From: Hyphomicrobium sp. LHD-15
Lineage (GTDB): Bacteria > Pseudomonadota > Alphaproteobacteria > Rhizobiales > Hyphomicrobiaceae
NCBI RefSeq assembly: GCF_031157355.1
Contig: NZ_JAVIFT010000003.1
Coordinates: 248,001-312,000, forward strand
Length of the DNA: 64,000 nucleotides
Reading direction: 5' to 3'
Below are positions 1 to 8,069 of the stretch, piece by piece; position 1 is the stretch's first letter, and each line of letters starts with the position of its first letter. A program made the translations under genes and the position numbers. The notes beneath the pieces were generated by a model. It was not told where the DNA came from. It did no database searches and saw only the letters and a program-made list of their open reading frames with translations.

Positions 1-846
1 CGCACGTTCACCCCGTATGTGCTGATCTGGGCCGGCCTTGCGACCCTATCGCTGGTCTATCTCGGACTGTTGGCGGCCCAACCGGCGATGGTTGCGGGCG
101 TGCTGGGCGCTGCTCCACAACAGCAGACGGCAAACGCCGAGGAAGATGCCGCTCACAAGCAGGCGCTCGGCGAGGCCGTGGCAGAGGTTCGCACGCTGCG
201 TGACACGCTCGACCAGTTCCGCAGCGAGCTGATCGAGATCCGCGCCCAGGTAACGAACCAGGGCGACGCGACGCGCGAAGTCGCAAACCGCATCGCAACG
301 CTTGAAACCGATCCCACCGAGCTGCAGCGCCTCGCCAAGGACGCAACCGCCAAGAACGCCGCCCAGGTCAAGGCAGCCAAGGCCGCCGAAGCCGCCGCGC
401 ACAAGGCGGAAGCCGCCCAGAAGCTTGCAGCCGAGAAGGCCGCCGGCGACGCCAAGAAAACTGCCAAGGCACCCGGCATCGAAACCGGCAGTGTTGCGCA
501 GCCGGCCGCCGGAGCGGCCATCACCTTCGGCCCGCCGACAGTCACCCCGACGCCGGCCGCACTCCCGCCGGCCCCGAGCGCGGGCAAGCTCATCGGCGTG
601 CAGATCGCGACCGGCCCGTCGGTCGACAGCCTGCGCTTGAGCTGGACTCTGCTCAACGAACGTCACGGCGATAGCTTCCGGTCGCTCGAGCCCCGCTACA
701 CGACCGAAATGTCCGGCTCCGAGCAGACCTACGACCTCGTCGTCGGGCCTTTGGCAAGCACGGACGAAGCGCGCCGCCTCTGCCAGGAGCTGGCTATGAA
801 GGCCACGCCCTGCACCATCAGCCGCTTCACCGGCGACGCGCTCTAG
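1..846 (+). CDS. Membrane-anchored SPOR-like protein, 5' truncated by window edge
   Basis: The reading frame is open from base 1, with Arg-Thr-Phe-Thr-Pro-Tyr before the GTG at 19, so the true start is probably upstream of the window. The visible part has one N-terminal membrane segment (from Val-Leu-Ile-Trp through Leu-Leu-Ala-Ala), a coiled-coil-like stretch (about residues 45-105 from the GTG), a long Ala/Lys-rich linker and a C-terminal domain of about 85 residues. That end, with paired cysteines in the last 30 residues, looks like a SPOR domain, which in known proteins binds denuded peptidoglycan. An inner-membrane protein with a periplasmic wall-binding end is inferred. A strong hairpin follows the stop. 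Confidence 0.6.
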   Translation, partial: RTFTPYVLIWAGLATLSLVYLGLLAAQPAMVAGVLGAAPQQQTANAEEDAAHKQALGEAVAEVRTLRDTLDQFRSELIEIRAQVTNQGDATREVANRIATLETDPTELQRLAKDATAKNAAQVKAAKAAEAAAHKAEAAQKLAAEKAAGDAKKTAKAPGIETGSVAQPAAGAAITFGPPTVTPTPAALPPAPSAGKLIGVQIATGPSVDSLRLSWTLLNERHGDSFRSLEPRYTTEMSGSEQTYDLVVGPLASTDEARRLCQELAMKATPCTISRFTGDAL

Positions 847-874
847 TTTTCCGGCGAAACACCTCGCGAAAACC

Positions 875-910
875 AAAAGCCCTCTCCCCGTCCACGGGGA
901 GAGGGCTTTT
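875..910 (+). terminator. Intrinsic terminator after the SPOR-like gene
   Basis: A perfect 16-bp stem (875-890 with 895-910) with a 4-nt TCCA loop starts 28 bp after the stop codon at 846. Its 3' arm ends in TTTT. The core CCCTCTCCCCG/CGGGGAGAGGG is a common palindromic unit in related genomes, so it may be a repeat that doubles as a terminator. Confidence 0.75.
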
Positions 911-1033
911 GCTTGGAAGATTTTTTGCGGAATATCTGCAGCCTGAAGCGCCACGCGTTCGCGGGCACACGACGGCCACACCTTTGGATCACGATTTCGC
1001 CGACCTCCAACCCGTCGCGAGGAGCACCGCGCC

Positions 1034-1516
1034 ATGAAGCCCTTCATGAACCTCGATGAGGTCGAATTCGACGACGTCGAGGAAAACGGCATCTACACGT
1101 CGAGCCGCGGCCAGATCAGCGACCACATCGGCGCGAAAAAGCTGGGCTACAATCTGACCGTCCTGCCACCCGGCAAGGTCCAGTGCCCCTTCCATTCCCA
1201 CCATGGCGAAGAAGAAATGTTCCTGATCCTCGAGGGTGAGGGCGAGCTGCGGTTTGGAGACAAGCGCTACCCGATCCGCAAGCACGATGTCATCGCCTGC
1301 CCGCCCGGCGGCCCTGAAGTGGCGCACCAGATCATCAATACGGGCACGACGACGATGCGCTATCTGGCGCTCTCGAACCTCGTCGATGTCGACGCTTGCG
1401 AGTATCCGGACTCTGGAAAGGTCTCGATCGTCTCCGGCAACCGCGGCGAGCGCGGCCTGCGCAAGATCTTCCGCGCCGAAAACACCGTCGACTATTACGA
1501 TCGCGAGAAGCCCTGA
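1034..1516 (+). CDS. Cupin-domain protein
   Basis: A 160-residue single-domain cupin. Motif 1 is visible as Gly47, His54, His56 and Glu60/61, and motif 2 as Pro-Pro-Gly-Gly followed by His98 and Asn102, so the usual metal ligands (two His, one Glu, one His) are present. Cupins of this size include isomerases, dioxygenases and small-molecule binding proteins; the substrate cannot be told from the sequence. GGAG at 1021-1024 sits 9 bp before the ATG and supports this start. It appears to be a single-gene unit, with the preceding gene ending in a terminator and the next gene on the other strand. Confidence 0.85.
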   Translation: MKPFMNLDEVEFDDVEENGIYTSSRGQISDHIGAKKLGYNLTVLPPGKVQCPFHSHHGEEEMFLILEGEGELRFGDKRYPIRKHDVIACPPGGPEVAHQIINTGTTTMRYLALSNLVDVDACEYPDSGKVSIVSGNRGERGLRKIFRAENTVDYYDREKP

Positions 1517-1600
1517 GCAGTGGCGCCCCGAGCTAGGCCGGATTCAACGTAGCTCTAAAGCCCGCCTCGCTCCCGCGTTCCGCTATAGCCGGATGGGCTC

Positions 1601-2287
1601 TCAGGTCTTGCGGCCGATGCCGTACTGGAACAGCGTTGGCGTTTCCAACACCTCCACGGTAAGCCCCGCAGCCAAGCACTTGGCCTGCAAATCCGTCCGC
1701 GAATAATAATTCTTCACGACAGTCGCCTGCCGGCCGTCCGCAAGCCGGCGCCGTGTGAACTGGCCATCCTTCCCGAGCACATGAGGCGCCGTCTCCTCGG
1801 GCTTGCCGAGGTTGTCGACGAAAAACACCGACCCGCCCGGGTTCAACCAGGCCGCGACGTCGGCCAGAAAGTCCGCCAGAAGCTCGCTCGGAACGTGGGA
1901 AATCCAGAACGCGAACACCACGACATCGAATGAGCGATCGGGCCGCCACTGGAACAAATCCGCAATCACGGTGCGGACTTTGCCATCGCGGGCGGCGGGA
2001 TTGTGCGCCAGCATCTGAGCCGAGCCGTCGACGAGCGTCAGGGTGCGGGCGCGCGGGACAAGAAGCCCGCTCCAAATTCCGGTTCCGGCTGCCAGCTCCA
2101 GCACGTCGCCGTCGAGATCCAGCGCCTGAAGCGCATCGCTCACGACACCTGCTTCCGCAAACCATCGGGCGTTCGCGGCAGGCCCCTCGTCGAACATTCC
2201 TCTGCGGAACCACCAATCGTCGTACTCGGGAGCACGATCGTCGTAATAGCGCTGCTGCTCTTCGAGCGCTTCCTTCAGCTTCGTCAT
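1601..2287 (-). CDS. Class I SAM-dependent methyltransferase
   Basis: A 228-residue soluble Rossmann methyltransferase. Motif I is Leu-Glu-Leu-Ala-Ala-Gly-Thr-Gly at residues 63-70, the ribose-binding acidic residue is Asp87 (in Leu-Val-Asp-Gly-Ser), and Asp110 is the likely adenine contact. The N-terminal Tyr-Tyr-Asp-Asp-Arg-Ala-Pro-Glu-Tyr-Asp segment is typical of small-molecule methyltransferases of the UbiE-like group. An in-frame start 63 bp upstream exists, but the ATG at 2287 opens directly into the conserved N-terminal helix and is preferred. The substrate is unknown. It lies downstream of ypfJ on the same strand, separated by a terminator-like hairpin. Confidence 0.85.
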   Translation of the reverse strand: MTKLKEALEEQQRYYDDRAPEYDDWWFRRGMFDEGPAANARWFAEAGVVSDALQALDLDGDVLELAAGTGIWSGLLVPRARTLTLVDGSAQMLAHNPAARDGKVRTVIADLFQWRPDRSFDVVVFAFWISHVPSELLADFLADVAAWLNPGGSVFFVDNLGKPEETAPHVLGKDGQFTRRRLADGRQATVVKNYYSRTDLQAKCLAAGLTVEVLETPTLFQYGIGRKT

Positions 2288-2377
2288 CTTCAATCCGCTT
2301 GCCCATCGAAACCGCAGAGTGTGGCATCGCCAATGGGCGACGCCAAACATGAGATTTCGAAATGCTTATGCGGAATT

Positions 2378-2408
2378 CCCTCTCACCATCGAACCGATGA
2401 GGAGAGGG
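2378..2408 (-). terminator. Terminator-like hairpin downstream of ypfJ
   Basis: CCCTCTC at 2378-2384 pairs with GAGAGGG at 2402-2408, with an inner CATCG/CGATG stem. It lies just past the ypfJ stop (2416) on the minus strand. There is no good U-tract. The outer arm resembles the CCCTCTC arm of the 875-910 hairpin, so it may be another member of the same repeat family. Confidence 0.5.
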
Positions 2409-2415
2409 CTAGCGA

Positions 2416-3420
2416 TTAAAGATCATCCGCCTTGAAGGTGTCACACTGCTTCATCTCGCCGGCGTCGAAGCCGCGCTGGAACCAGCGCACCCGCTGCTCG
2501 GACGTGCCATGCGTAAAGGCATCCGGCACCACGCGGCCCTGCATCTTCTTCTGGATCATATCGTCGCCGATCTGGCTGGCCGCGTTGAGGCCCTCTTCAA
2601 TGTCGCCATGCTCGAGCCGCTTCTTGAGCTGATCGTTGAGGTTCGCCCACACGCCTGCGAGGCAATCCGCCTGCAGCTCCATCATCACCTGAATGCGATT
2701 GCCCTCGCGCTCGCTCACGCGCGACTTCGCGCGCTGCACCTGATCCGAGATGCCGAGCAGCGTCTGCACGTGATGGCCGACCTCGTGCGCGATGACGTAA
2801 GCCTGTGCGAAATCACCCGGCGCACTGAAGCGGCGCTTCAGCTCGTCGTAGAACACGAGATCCACGTAGACCTTCTGATCGAGCGGGCAATAGAACGGCC
2901 CCATCGCCGAGACGCCGGTTCCGCATGCGGTCTGGGTTCCCCCCGAGAACAGCACGAGCTGCGGCTCTTTATATTTCCGCCCGAAGCTCTCGAACACCTT
3001 GTTCCAGACGTCCTCGGTGTCGGCGAGTACGCGCGAGATGAACACCTTCATCTCGTCCTGAGCCTGCGGCACAGGCTTCTGCTGGCTCGCTGGCTCCGTT
3101 GATCCGGGCAGGCCGGGGATCTCGAACGGATTGTTGCGTTCGGCCGTGCGGCGCGGCACCTGCTGCTGCTGAGGCATCTGCTGGATATCAGGGAAGCCCT
3201 GCCCGCCGCCGAGAAGCACGTCGAGCGGGTTGATGCCGAAGAACAGCATGATGGCGCCGAGGATGAGCAGCGACGTGAGGCTCATGCCGCCCCGGCCGCC
3301 GATCGGGATCTGAATGCCCCGTCCGCCGCCACCACCCGGAAAGCGGAAACCGCCACCGCCGCCCTGCCCACGCCGGTCGTCGACATTGTTGCTCTGGCGA
3401 TCTTCATCTTCGTAGCGCAT
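2416..3420 (-). CDS. ypfJ: Neutral zinc metallopeptidase, YpfJ family
   Basis: A 334-residue protein of the YpfJ/KPN_00277 zinc metallopeptidase family. Order: a Gly-rich, charged N-terminus (residues 1-45), one membrane segment (about 46-66), a Gln/Pro-rich linker, then the catalytic domain. The HExxH motif is His-Glu-Val-Gly-His at 212-216, followed by Glu-Leu-Gln-Ala-Asp-Cys-Leu-Ala-Gly at 248-256, whose Glu248 is the likely third zinc ligand. Membrane anchoring with the protease domain in the periplasm is inferred. AAGGGTG lies shortly before the ATG. Physiological substrates of the family are unknown. Confidence 0.92.
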   Translation of the reverse strand: MRYEDEDRQSNNVDDRRGQGGGGGFRFPGGGGGRGIQIPIGGRGGMSLTSLLILGAIMLFFGINPLDVLLGGGQGFPDIQQMPQQQQVPRRTAERNNPFEIPGLPGSTEPASQQKPVPQAQDEMKVFISRVLADTEDVWNKVFESFGRKYKEPQLVLFSGGTQTACGTGVSAMGPFYCPLDQKVYVDLVFYDELKRRFSAPGDFAQAYVIAHEVGHHVQTLLGISDQVQRAKSRVSEREGNRIQVMMELQADCLAGVWANLNDQLKKRLEHGDIEEGLNAASQIGDDMIQKKMQGRVVPDAFTHGTSEQRVRWFQRGFDAGEMKQCDTFKADDL

Positions 3421-4129
3421 GGAGGCACCCTTATTGGACTGCTTTCCGAAATATGTGACCTGATTTTCCGGTCGGAAGCATGACTATTCAAATATCGAGG
3501 CTATCGCGGCTGTTCAATAAAAAGTGCCGCCGCTTCAAGCCTTAGTTTGAGATCATAGCCGCAGGTGCGGGACAAGTCCCCCACCCGAACTTTCGATCTC
3601 GCAAACGCACATTGTGCCGCTCGGCTAGGCACACGCCGCCGAAACTTTGATCCGGTGACTGCAGAGGGGCCGGGGCACCCACCGAGGATGCCACACACAC
3701 CTCTGACGTTGCAGCGCTTTTTGAAGTTCCAAGCCTTGGCATGACGATTGCTGAGTATCGCTTCAGCATCGCCCCGTAAGCGGCGGTGACGTCGGCGGGG
3801 CACCTCGCCGATTGCCGATCTCCGGCATCGGATGCTAGATCGGCGGGCTTCTCGGCCCATCCTGCGCCCGCCAACCCACCACGATGGAGGCAAATTTGCT
3901 GCGTCCCCTTCCACCGTTCCGCGCCAAGCCCGCAAGAAAGACTTTGTCGCCAAAACGCGCCACGGCGGATGCCCGCAAGGACACCGCTCCCATCAAGGTG
4001 AAAGCGCGGCGCCATCCCATCAAGCTTGCCCGCCTGGCTGCCGCGCCGCCGCTCCGGATCCTGAGCCGCCCGGCAATCAATCCCGTGTAAGGATTACGTG
4101 CTTTCAGCAGCCGACGGATTAGGAGCGCG
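3421..4129. other. 709-bp region without a confident gene
   Basis: The first ~100 bases are AT-richer and should hold the ypfJ promoter. The rest is GC-rich with overlapping open frames on both strands that lack ribosome sites and family resemblance. The best candidate is a plus-strand frame at 3884-4090 (68 residues, strongly basic, GC-rich third positions), but nothing resembling a ribosome-binding site precedes its ATG. Confidence 0.5.
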
Positions 4130-4885
4130 TTAAAGCCCGGCCGTCATACCGCCGTCCACGGCCAGCTCCGCGCCGGTCACATAGGCGGAATCGTCGCTCG
4201 CAAAGAACAGCGTCGCCCGTGCGATCTCCTCCGGCGTCCCGAAGCGTCGCATCGGCGTCTTGTCGAGCAGCGCCTTGCTGACGAATGGGTTCTTGAGGAA
4301 GCGCTCGGTCAAGGCCGTGTCGATGTAGCCCGGCGCGACCGAGTTCACGCGGATGTTGTAGGACGCATACTCCACCGCCAGCGCCTTCGTCAGTGCGGTG
4401 ACGGCCCCCTTGGTCGCCGAGTAGCCGGCGAGCTGCCGCAAGCCGCGCTGTCCCATGATCGACGACACGTTGACGAGCGACCCCGCTCCCGACGCCTTGA
4501 GCAGTTCGAAGGCATCGCGCGCGATCCGCACCACGCCGTCGAGGTTCACTTCGCGGATCTTGACCCAGTCGGCGTCCGACAGATGGCGGAAGTCGCTCCG
4601 TACATTGAGCCCGGCATTGTTGACGACCACGTCGGCCCGCCCGAACGCGCGCTCGACCTCGCGAAACAGCGCAGACACGTCCTGCCCGCGGGATACATCA
4701 ACGGTCATGGCGGTGGCTTTGAGGCCTTCGCCTTTGAGGCTATCGGCAACCGCGCTCGCGCTTTCGCCGTTGACGTCCGTCACGAAAACGTGCGCGCCTT
4801 CGGCCGCGAACAATTGCGCAATGGCGCGACCGATGCCGGCGCCGGATCCGGTCACCACCGCAACCTTGTCTTTCAGTCGATCCAT
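4130..4885 (-). CDS. SDR-family NAD(P)-dependent oxidoreductase
   Basis: A 251-residue classical short-chain dehydrogenase/reductase. The cofactor motif is Thr-Gly-Ser-Gly-Ala-Gly-Ile-Gly at 12-19, Asn-Asn-Ala-Gly is at 89-92, and the catalytic set is Ser142, Tyr155 and Lys159. Asp37 at the end of strand 2 favours NAD over NADP (family rule, inference). The C-terminus ends in the usual Asp-Gly-Gly-Met-Thr-Ala-Gly. A purine-rich site (GAAGAGAAG) precedes the ATG at 4885; a longer in-frame version would run into the end of gor. It lies 83 bp downstream of gor on the same strand. The substrate is unknown. Confidence 0.9.
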   Translation of the reverse strand: MDRLKDKVAVVTGSGAGIGRAIAQLFAAEGAHVFVTDVNGESASAVADSLKGEGLKATAMTVDVSRGQDVSALFREVERAFGRADVVVNNAGLNVRSDFRHLSDADWVKIREVNLDGVVRIARDAFELLKASGAGSLVNVSSIMGQRGLRQLAGYSATKGAVTALTKALAVEYASYNIRVNSVAPGYIDTALTERFLKNPFVSKALLDKTPMRRFGTPEEIARATLFFASDDSAYVTGAELAVDGGMTAGL

Positions 4886-4968
4886 GGACTTCTCTTCTAT
4901 TCTGAAACTTCCCCACCCCTTACAGGTCCTAAACGGAGGGTAGGAAACAATCGCGCGACGTGCTGAAT

Positions 4969-6336
4969 CTACGAAGCAGGAACCCATTTTTCGCGCATCG
5001 TAACCAACTCTTCGGCCACCGACGGATGCAACGCTACGGTCGCGTCGAAATCGGCTTTCCGCGCACCGAGCTGCAACGCCACCGCCGCCATCTGCACGAT
5101 CTCGGCCGCATCCGGCCCGAGCACATGGCAGCCGAGCACGCGATCGGTGTCGCGATCCACCACGAGCTTCATCAGCATCCGCTCGGCGCGTCCCGAAACG
5201 GTATTGCGCAGCGGCCTGAAGCGCGCCTTGTAGATATCGAGCGTATGCCCCAGCGCCCGCGCAGCCTCCTCCGAAAGCCCGACGGTCGCAAGCTCGGGCG
5301 TCGTGAACACCGCCGTCGGCACCTGCGAATGATCGACCTGCACCCGCTTGTTGCCGAACACGCTGTCGGCAAAAGCGTGGCCTTCGCGGATCGCGACTGG
5401 CGTGAGGTTCACCCGGTCCGTCACGTCGCCGACTGCGAAAATCCCCGGCGCCGTCGTCTGCGAGAAGCTGTCGACGATGATCTCGCCCTTGGCGCCTGTG
5501 CGCACGCCCGCCGTTTCGAGCCCGAGACCGTGCGTCGCCGGTTCCCGCCCGATCGCCGACAACACGAGGTCCGTTTCGAGCGAACCGCCACCACGCAGCG
5601 CCACGTGAAAACTGTCGCCGTCCCGCGCGACCCCGGTAAGGGCCTCGTTCATCACAAGCTTGATGCCGCGTTGAGCCAGCGCCTCCATCAGTGCATCGCG
5701 CAGATCCTCGTCGAACCCGCGCAGAACTTTATCGCGCCGATGGATCAGCGTCGTCTCGACACCGAGCCCCGCGAAGATCGACGCGAACTCGACCGCGATA
5801 TAGCCGCCGCCACAAACCAGGATGCGCCGCGGCAGCTTTTCGAGTTCGAACGCCTCGTTGGAGGTAATGATGTGGGCCGCGCCCGGAATATCGCCATACC
5901 GGGACGGTCGCCCGCCGGTCGCGATCAGGATCGTGCGCGCGGTCACGCGCCGGCCATCGGCGAGCTTCACCGCCCCCGCCCCGTCGATCACCGCGCGCGT
6001 ATCGAGCGTCGTCACGCCCTTGGCTTTGAGATTGCCCTCGTAAACCTGTGAGATCCGGAGGATCTCGCGATCCTTGTTGGCCTTGAGGGTGGCCCAATCG
6101 AACGACACGTCGCCGGCCGTCCAACCGAACCCGCGTGCATCCTCGAACTCGTCACCGAAGCGCGACGCGTAGACGAAAAGCTTCTTCGGCACGCACCCGC
6201 GAATGACGCACGTGCCGCCGTAGCGATCCTCCTCGGCGAGCGCCACCTTGGCGCCGTAGCCGGCCGCGATACGGGCCGCGCGAACACCGCCGGACCCGCC
6301 GCCGATGACGAAAAGATCGTAGTCCGTCGCTGTCAT
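4969..6336 (-). CDS. gor: Glutathione-disulfide reductase
   Basis: A 455-residue class I pyridine nucleotide-disulfide oxidoreductase that reduces glutathione disulfide with NADPH. Visible features are the FAD fingerprint Gly-Gly-Gly-Ser-Gly-Gly at 12-17, the redox pair Cys43/Cys48 in Gly-Gly-Thr-Cys-Val-Ile-Arg-Gly-Cys-Val-Pro-Lys-Lys, a second dinucleotide site near the middle (Cys-Gly-Gly-Gly-Tyr-Ile-Ala), and the C-terminal His-Pro-Ser-Val-Ala-Glu-Glu that supplies the catalytic His-Glu pair. The Lys-Lys after the second Cys is typical of glutathione rather than lipoamide or mercury reductases. It follows rpiA at 101 bp on the same strand, an order seen in other Rhizobiales. Confidence 0.95.
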   Translation of the reverse strand: MTATDYDLFVIGGGSGGVRAARIAAGYGAKVALAEEDRYGGTCVIRGCVPKKLFVYASRFGDEFEDARGFGWTAGDVSFDWATLKANKDREILRISQVYEGNLKAKGVTTLDTRAVIDGAGAVKLADGRRVTARTILIATGGRPSRYGDIPGAAHIITSNEAFELEKLPRRILVCGGGYIAVEFASIFAGLGVETTLIHRRDKVLRGFDEDLRDALMEALAQRGIKLVMNEALTGVARDGDSFHVALRGGGSLETDLVLSAIGREPATHGLGLETAGVRTGAKGEIIVDSFSQTTAPGIFAVGDVTDRVNLTPVAIREGHAFADSVFGNKRVQVDHSQVPTAVFTTPELATVGLSEEAARALGHTLDIYKARFRPLRNTVSGRAERMLMKLVVDRDTDRVLGCHVLGPDAAEIVQMAAVALQLGARKADFDATVALHPSVAEELVTMREKWVPAS

Positions 6337-6437
6337 GATGAGAGGCTCGCGCGTGCTGAAACGTAAACCGGCGACACCCTGGAGGAACTGCGCCGCCCGC
6401 GCAACCGCTTCGGCGCGGAAAGCTGGCCGGGATCAGC

Positions 6438-7163
6438 CTAGACGGCTTCTTCCTGGTTTTCGCCGTAGCTGGCTTCGATCACCGACACGCCCTCCGGGCC
6501 GCCGATGATGGCCGCGTCCGCGATCCCGAGAAACAGTCCGTTCTCCACCACGCCGGGAATGAACTTCAGCGCTTCGTCGAGGGATTCCGGATCGTCGAGC
6601 CGCCCGAAGGCGCAATCGAAGATGTAGTTGCCGCCGTCGGTCACGAACGGCTCGCCATCGCGGCCGATCCTCAGCTTGATCTCGCCATGGCAGCCGGCAT
6701 CCGCGGCCAGCATTTCGATCATGTTGCGCGTCGCCGTCACCCCGAAGCGTACGACCTCGACCGGCAACGGAAATGCACCGAGCTTGTCGACCCGCTTCGA
6801 AACGTCGGTGATCACGATCATGCGGTCGGAGGCCGTCGCGACGATCTTTTCCCGCAGCAGTGCGCCGCCGCCACCCTTGATCAACCGAAGCTCGCCGTCG
6901 AGTTCGTCCGCCCCGTCGATCGTGAGATCGAGCAGCGGCGTCTCGTCCAGCGTCGTAAGAGGGATGCCGAACTTGGCGGCCTTGAGGCGGGTATCTTCGG
7001 AGGTCGGCACGCAGAGCACGCTGAGCCCCTTGCGAACCTCCTCGCCCAACAGCTCGACGAACAAGGAAGCGGTCGAGCCGGTCCCGAGCCCGAGACGCAT
7101 CTTGGGCTCTACGAAACCGAGCGCGCGCCGCGCCGCGGCCAGCTTGAAGCTATCAACCGACAT
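6438..7163 (-). CDS. rpiA: Ribose-5-phosphate isomerase A
   Basis: A 241-residue cytosolic enzyme that interconverts ribose 5-phosphate and ribulose 5-phosphate in the pentose phosphate pathway. Family signatures are Gly-Leu-Gly-Thr-Gly-Ser-Thr at 25-31, Asp-Gly-Ala-Asp-Glu at 83-87 and [11 protein letters not shown] at 96-106, which contain the phosphate-binding and catalytic residues. The ATG at 7163 has GGAAGG at good spacing; a longer in-frame start would overlap gph on the other strand. The gene is divergent from gph across 154 bp. Confidence 0.95.
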   Translation of the reverse strand: MSVDSFKLAAARRALGFVEPKMRLGLGTGSTASLFVELLGEEVRKGLSVLCVPTSEDTRLKAAKFGIPLTTLDETPLLDLTIDGADELDGELRLIKGGGGALLREKIVATASDRMIVITDVSKRVDKLGAFPLPVEVVRFGVTATRNMIEMLAADAGCHGEIKLRIGRDGEPFVTDGGNYIFDCAFGRLDDPESLDEALKFIPGVVENGLFLGIADAAIIGGPEGVSVIEASYGENQEEAV

Positions 7164-7317
7164 TCCATGTCCTTCCAAATATCCTTTGTCTGCCAGCCGT
7201 TCGGCCCGAGAGCAAGCTTCAATGGACAAGAAAGTGTGGCCGTAGGGAACCTTCCGCAATCCCGATGCGGCAGGCGGCAGCCTTGCGAGCGTCAAGGGAA
7301 GCGCATAAACGAGGGCC

Positions 7318-8004
7318 ATGCAGAATGCGACACTCGTTTTCGACCTCGACGGCACCCTTGTCGATACCGCCCCCGACCTGGTCGCCGCCACCAATCACGC
7401 GCTGGCAGCCCTGGGCCTGCCGCTCGTCCCTGCCGAAACGCTGCGCCAGGCCATCGGGTTCGGCGCGCGGCGCATGATCGTCGATGGTCTCCGGCACACC
7501 GGCGTCACGCTGTCCGAGCCGGACATCGACAGCCTGCTGGTCCGCTTCCTCGATTACTACGAGCCCAACCTCGCCCGCGAAAGCCGCCCCTTCGACGGGG
7601 CGATCGTGGTGCTCGAGCGCCTGCGCGCGAAAGGCGCTCGCCTTGCCGTCTGCACCAACAAGCGCCTCAACTTGGCCGAGCGCCTTCTGAAGGAGCTTGA
7701 AATCGACGGCCTGTTCGTCGCCGTCGCCGGGCGCGACAGCTTCCCGGTCCACAAGCCCCACCCCGATCATCTGACGGGCACAGTACGCATGGCGGGCGGC
7801 GACCTCGCAACGTCACTGATGATCGGCGACACCGGGATCGACATCGCGGCCGCACGCGCCGCCGGCATCCCCGTCATCGGTTGCACGTTCGGTTATTCGG
7901 AAGCCCCGATCGACACCCTGGCCCCGGACGCCGTGATCTCCCACTACTCGGAGCTGGAAGCCGCCGCAGCAACGCTGCTCGCGAAGTCGCAAGCCGTTTC
8001 CTGA
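7318..8004 (+). CDS. gph: Phosphoglycolate phosphatase (HAD family)
   Basis: A 228-residue HAD-superfamily phosphatase that hydrolyses 2-phosphoglycolate, a product of DNA-end repair and of oxygenase side reactions. Motif I is Asp9-Leu-Asp11-Gly-Thr-Leu-Val-Asp-Thr, motif II includes Thr113-Asn114, motif III is Lys146-Pro-His-Pro, and motif IV is Gly170-Asp171-Thr-Gly-Ile-Asp. The helical cap lies between residues 15 and 85. GAGGG sits 2 bp before the ATG. The divergent arrangement with rpiA matches other Rhizobiales and supports gph over other HAD phosphatases, but substrate specificity is inferred. Confidence 0.88.
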   Translation: MQNATLVFDLDGTLVDTAPDLVAATNHALAALGLPLVPAETLRQAIGFGARRMIVDGLRHTGVTLSEPDIDSLLVRFLDYYEPNLARESRPFDGAIVVLERLRAKGARLAVCTNKRLNLAERLLKELEIDGLFVAVAGRDSFPVHKPHPDHLTGTVRMAGGDLATSLMIGDTGIDIAAARAAGIPVIGCTFGYSEAPIDTLAPDAVISHYSELEAAAATLLAKSQAVS

Positions 8005-8007
8005 ACG

Positions 8008-8040
8008 AAAAAGCCCCCGGCGAGGTACCTCGCCGGGGCT
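8008..8040 (-). terminator. Intrinsic terminator of the chemoreceptor gene
   Basis: A stem of 13 pairs with one bulged C (8012-8025 with 8028-8040, TA loop). On the minus strand it is followed by five T (plus-strand AAAAA just before), the classic form. It lies 30 bp past the chemoreceptor stop and may also end gph transcription from the other side. Confidence 0.85.
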
Positions 8041-8069
8041 CCATTTGTATTTGCCTGTGACGTGCTTTC

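Noticed and set aside
3501-4015. Two overlapping minus-strand frames of about 150 codons between ypfJ and the SDR gene
   Set aside because: Arg/Cys/Trp-rich, out of frame with each other, without ribosome sites or family resemblance.
4885-4987. Longer N-terminus for the SDR protein
   Set aside because: The extra 34 residues precede the standard SDR start, overlap the end of gor, and the internal ATG has its own ribosome site.
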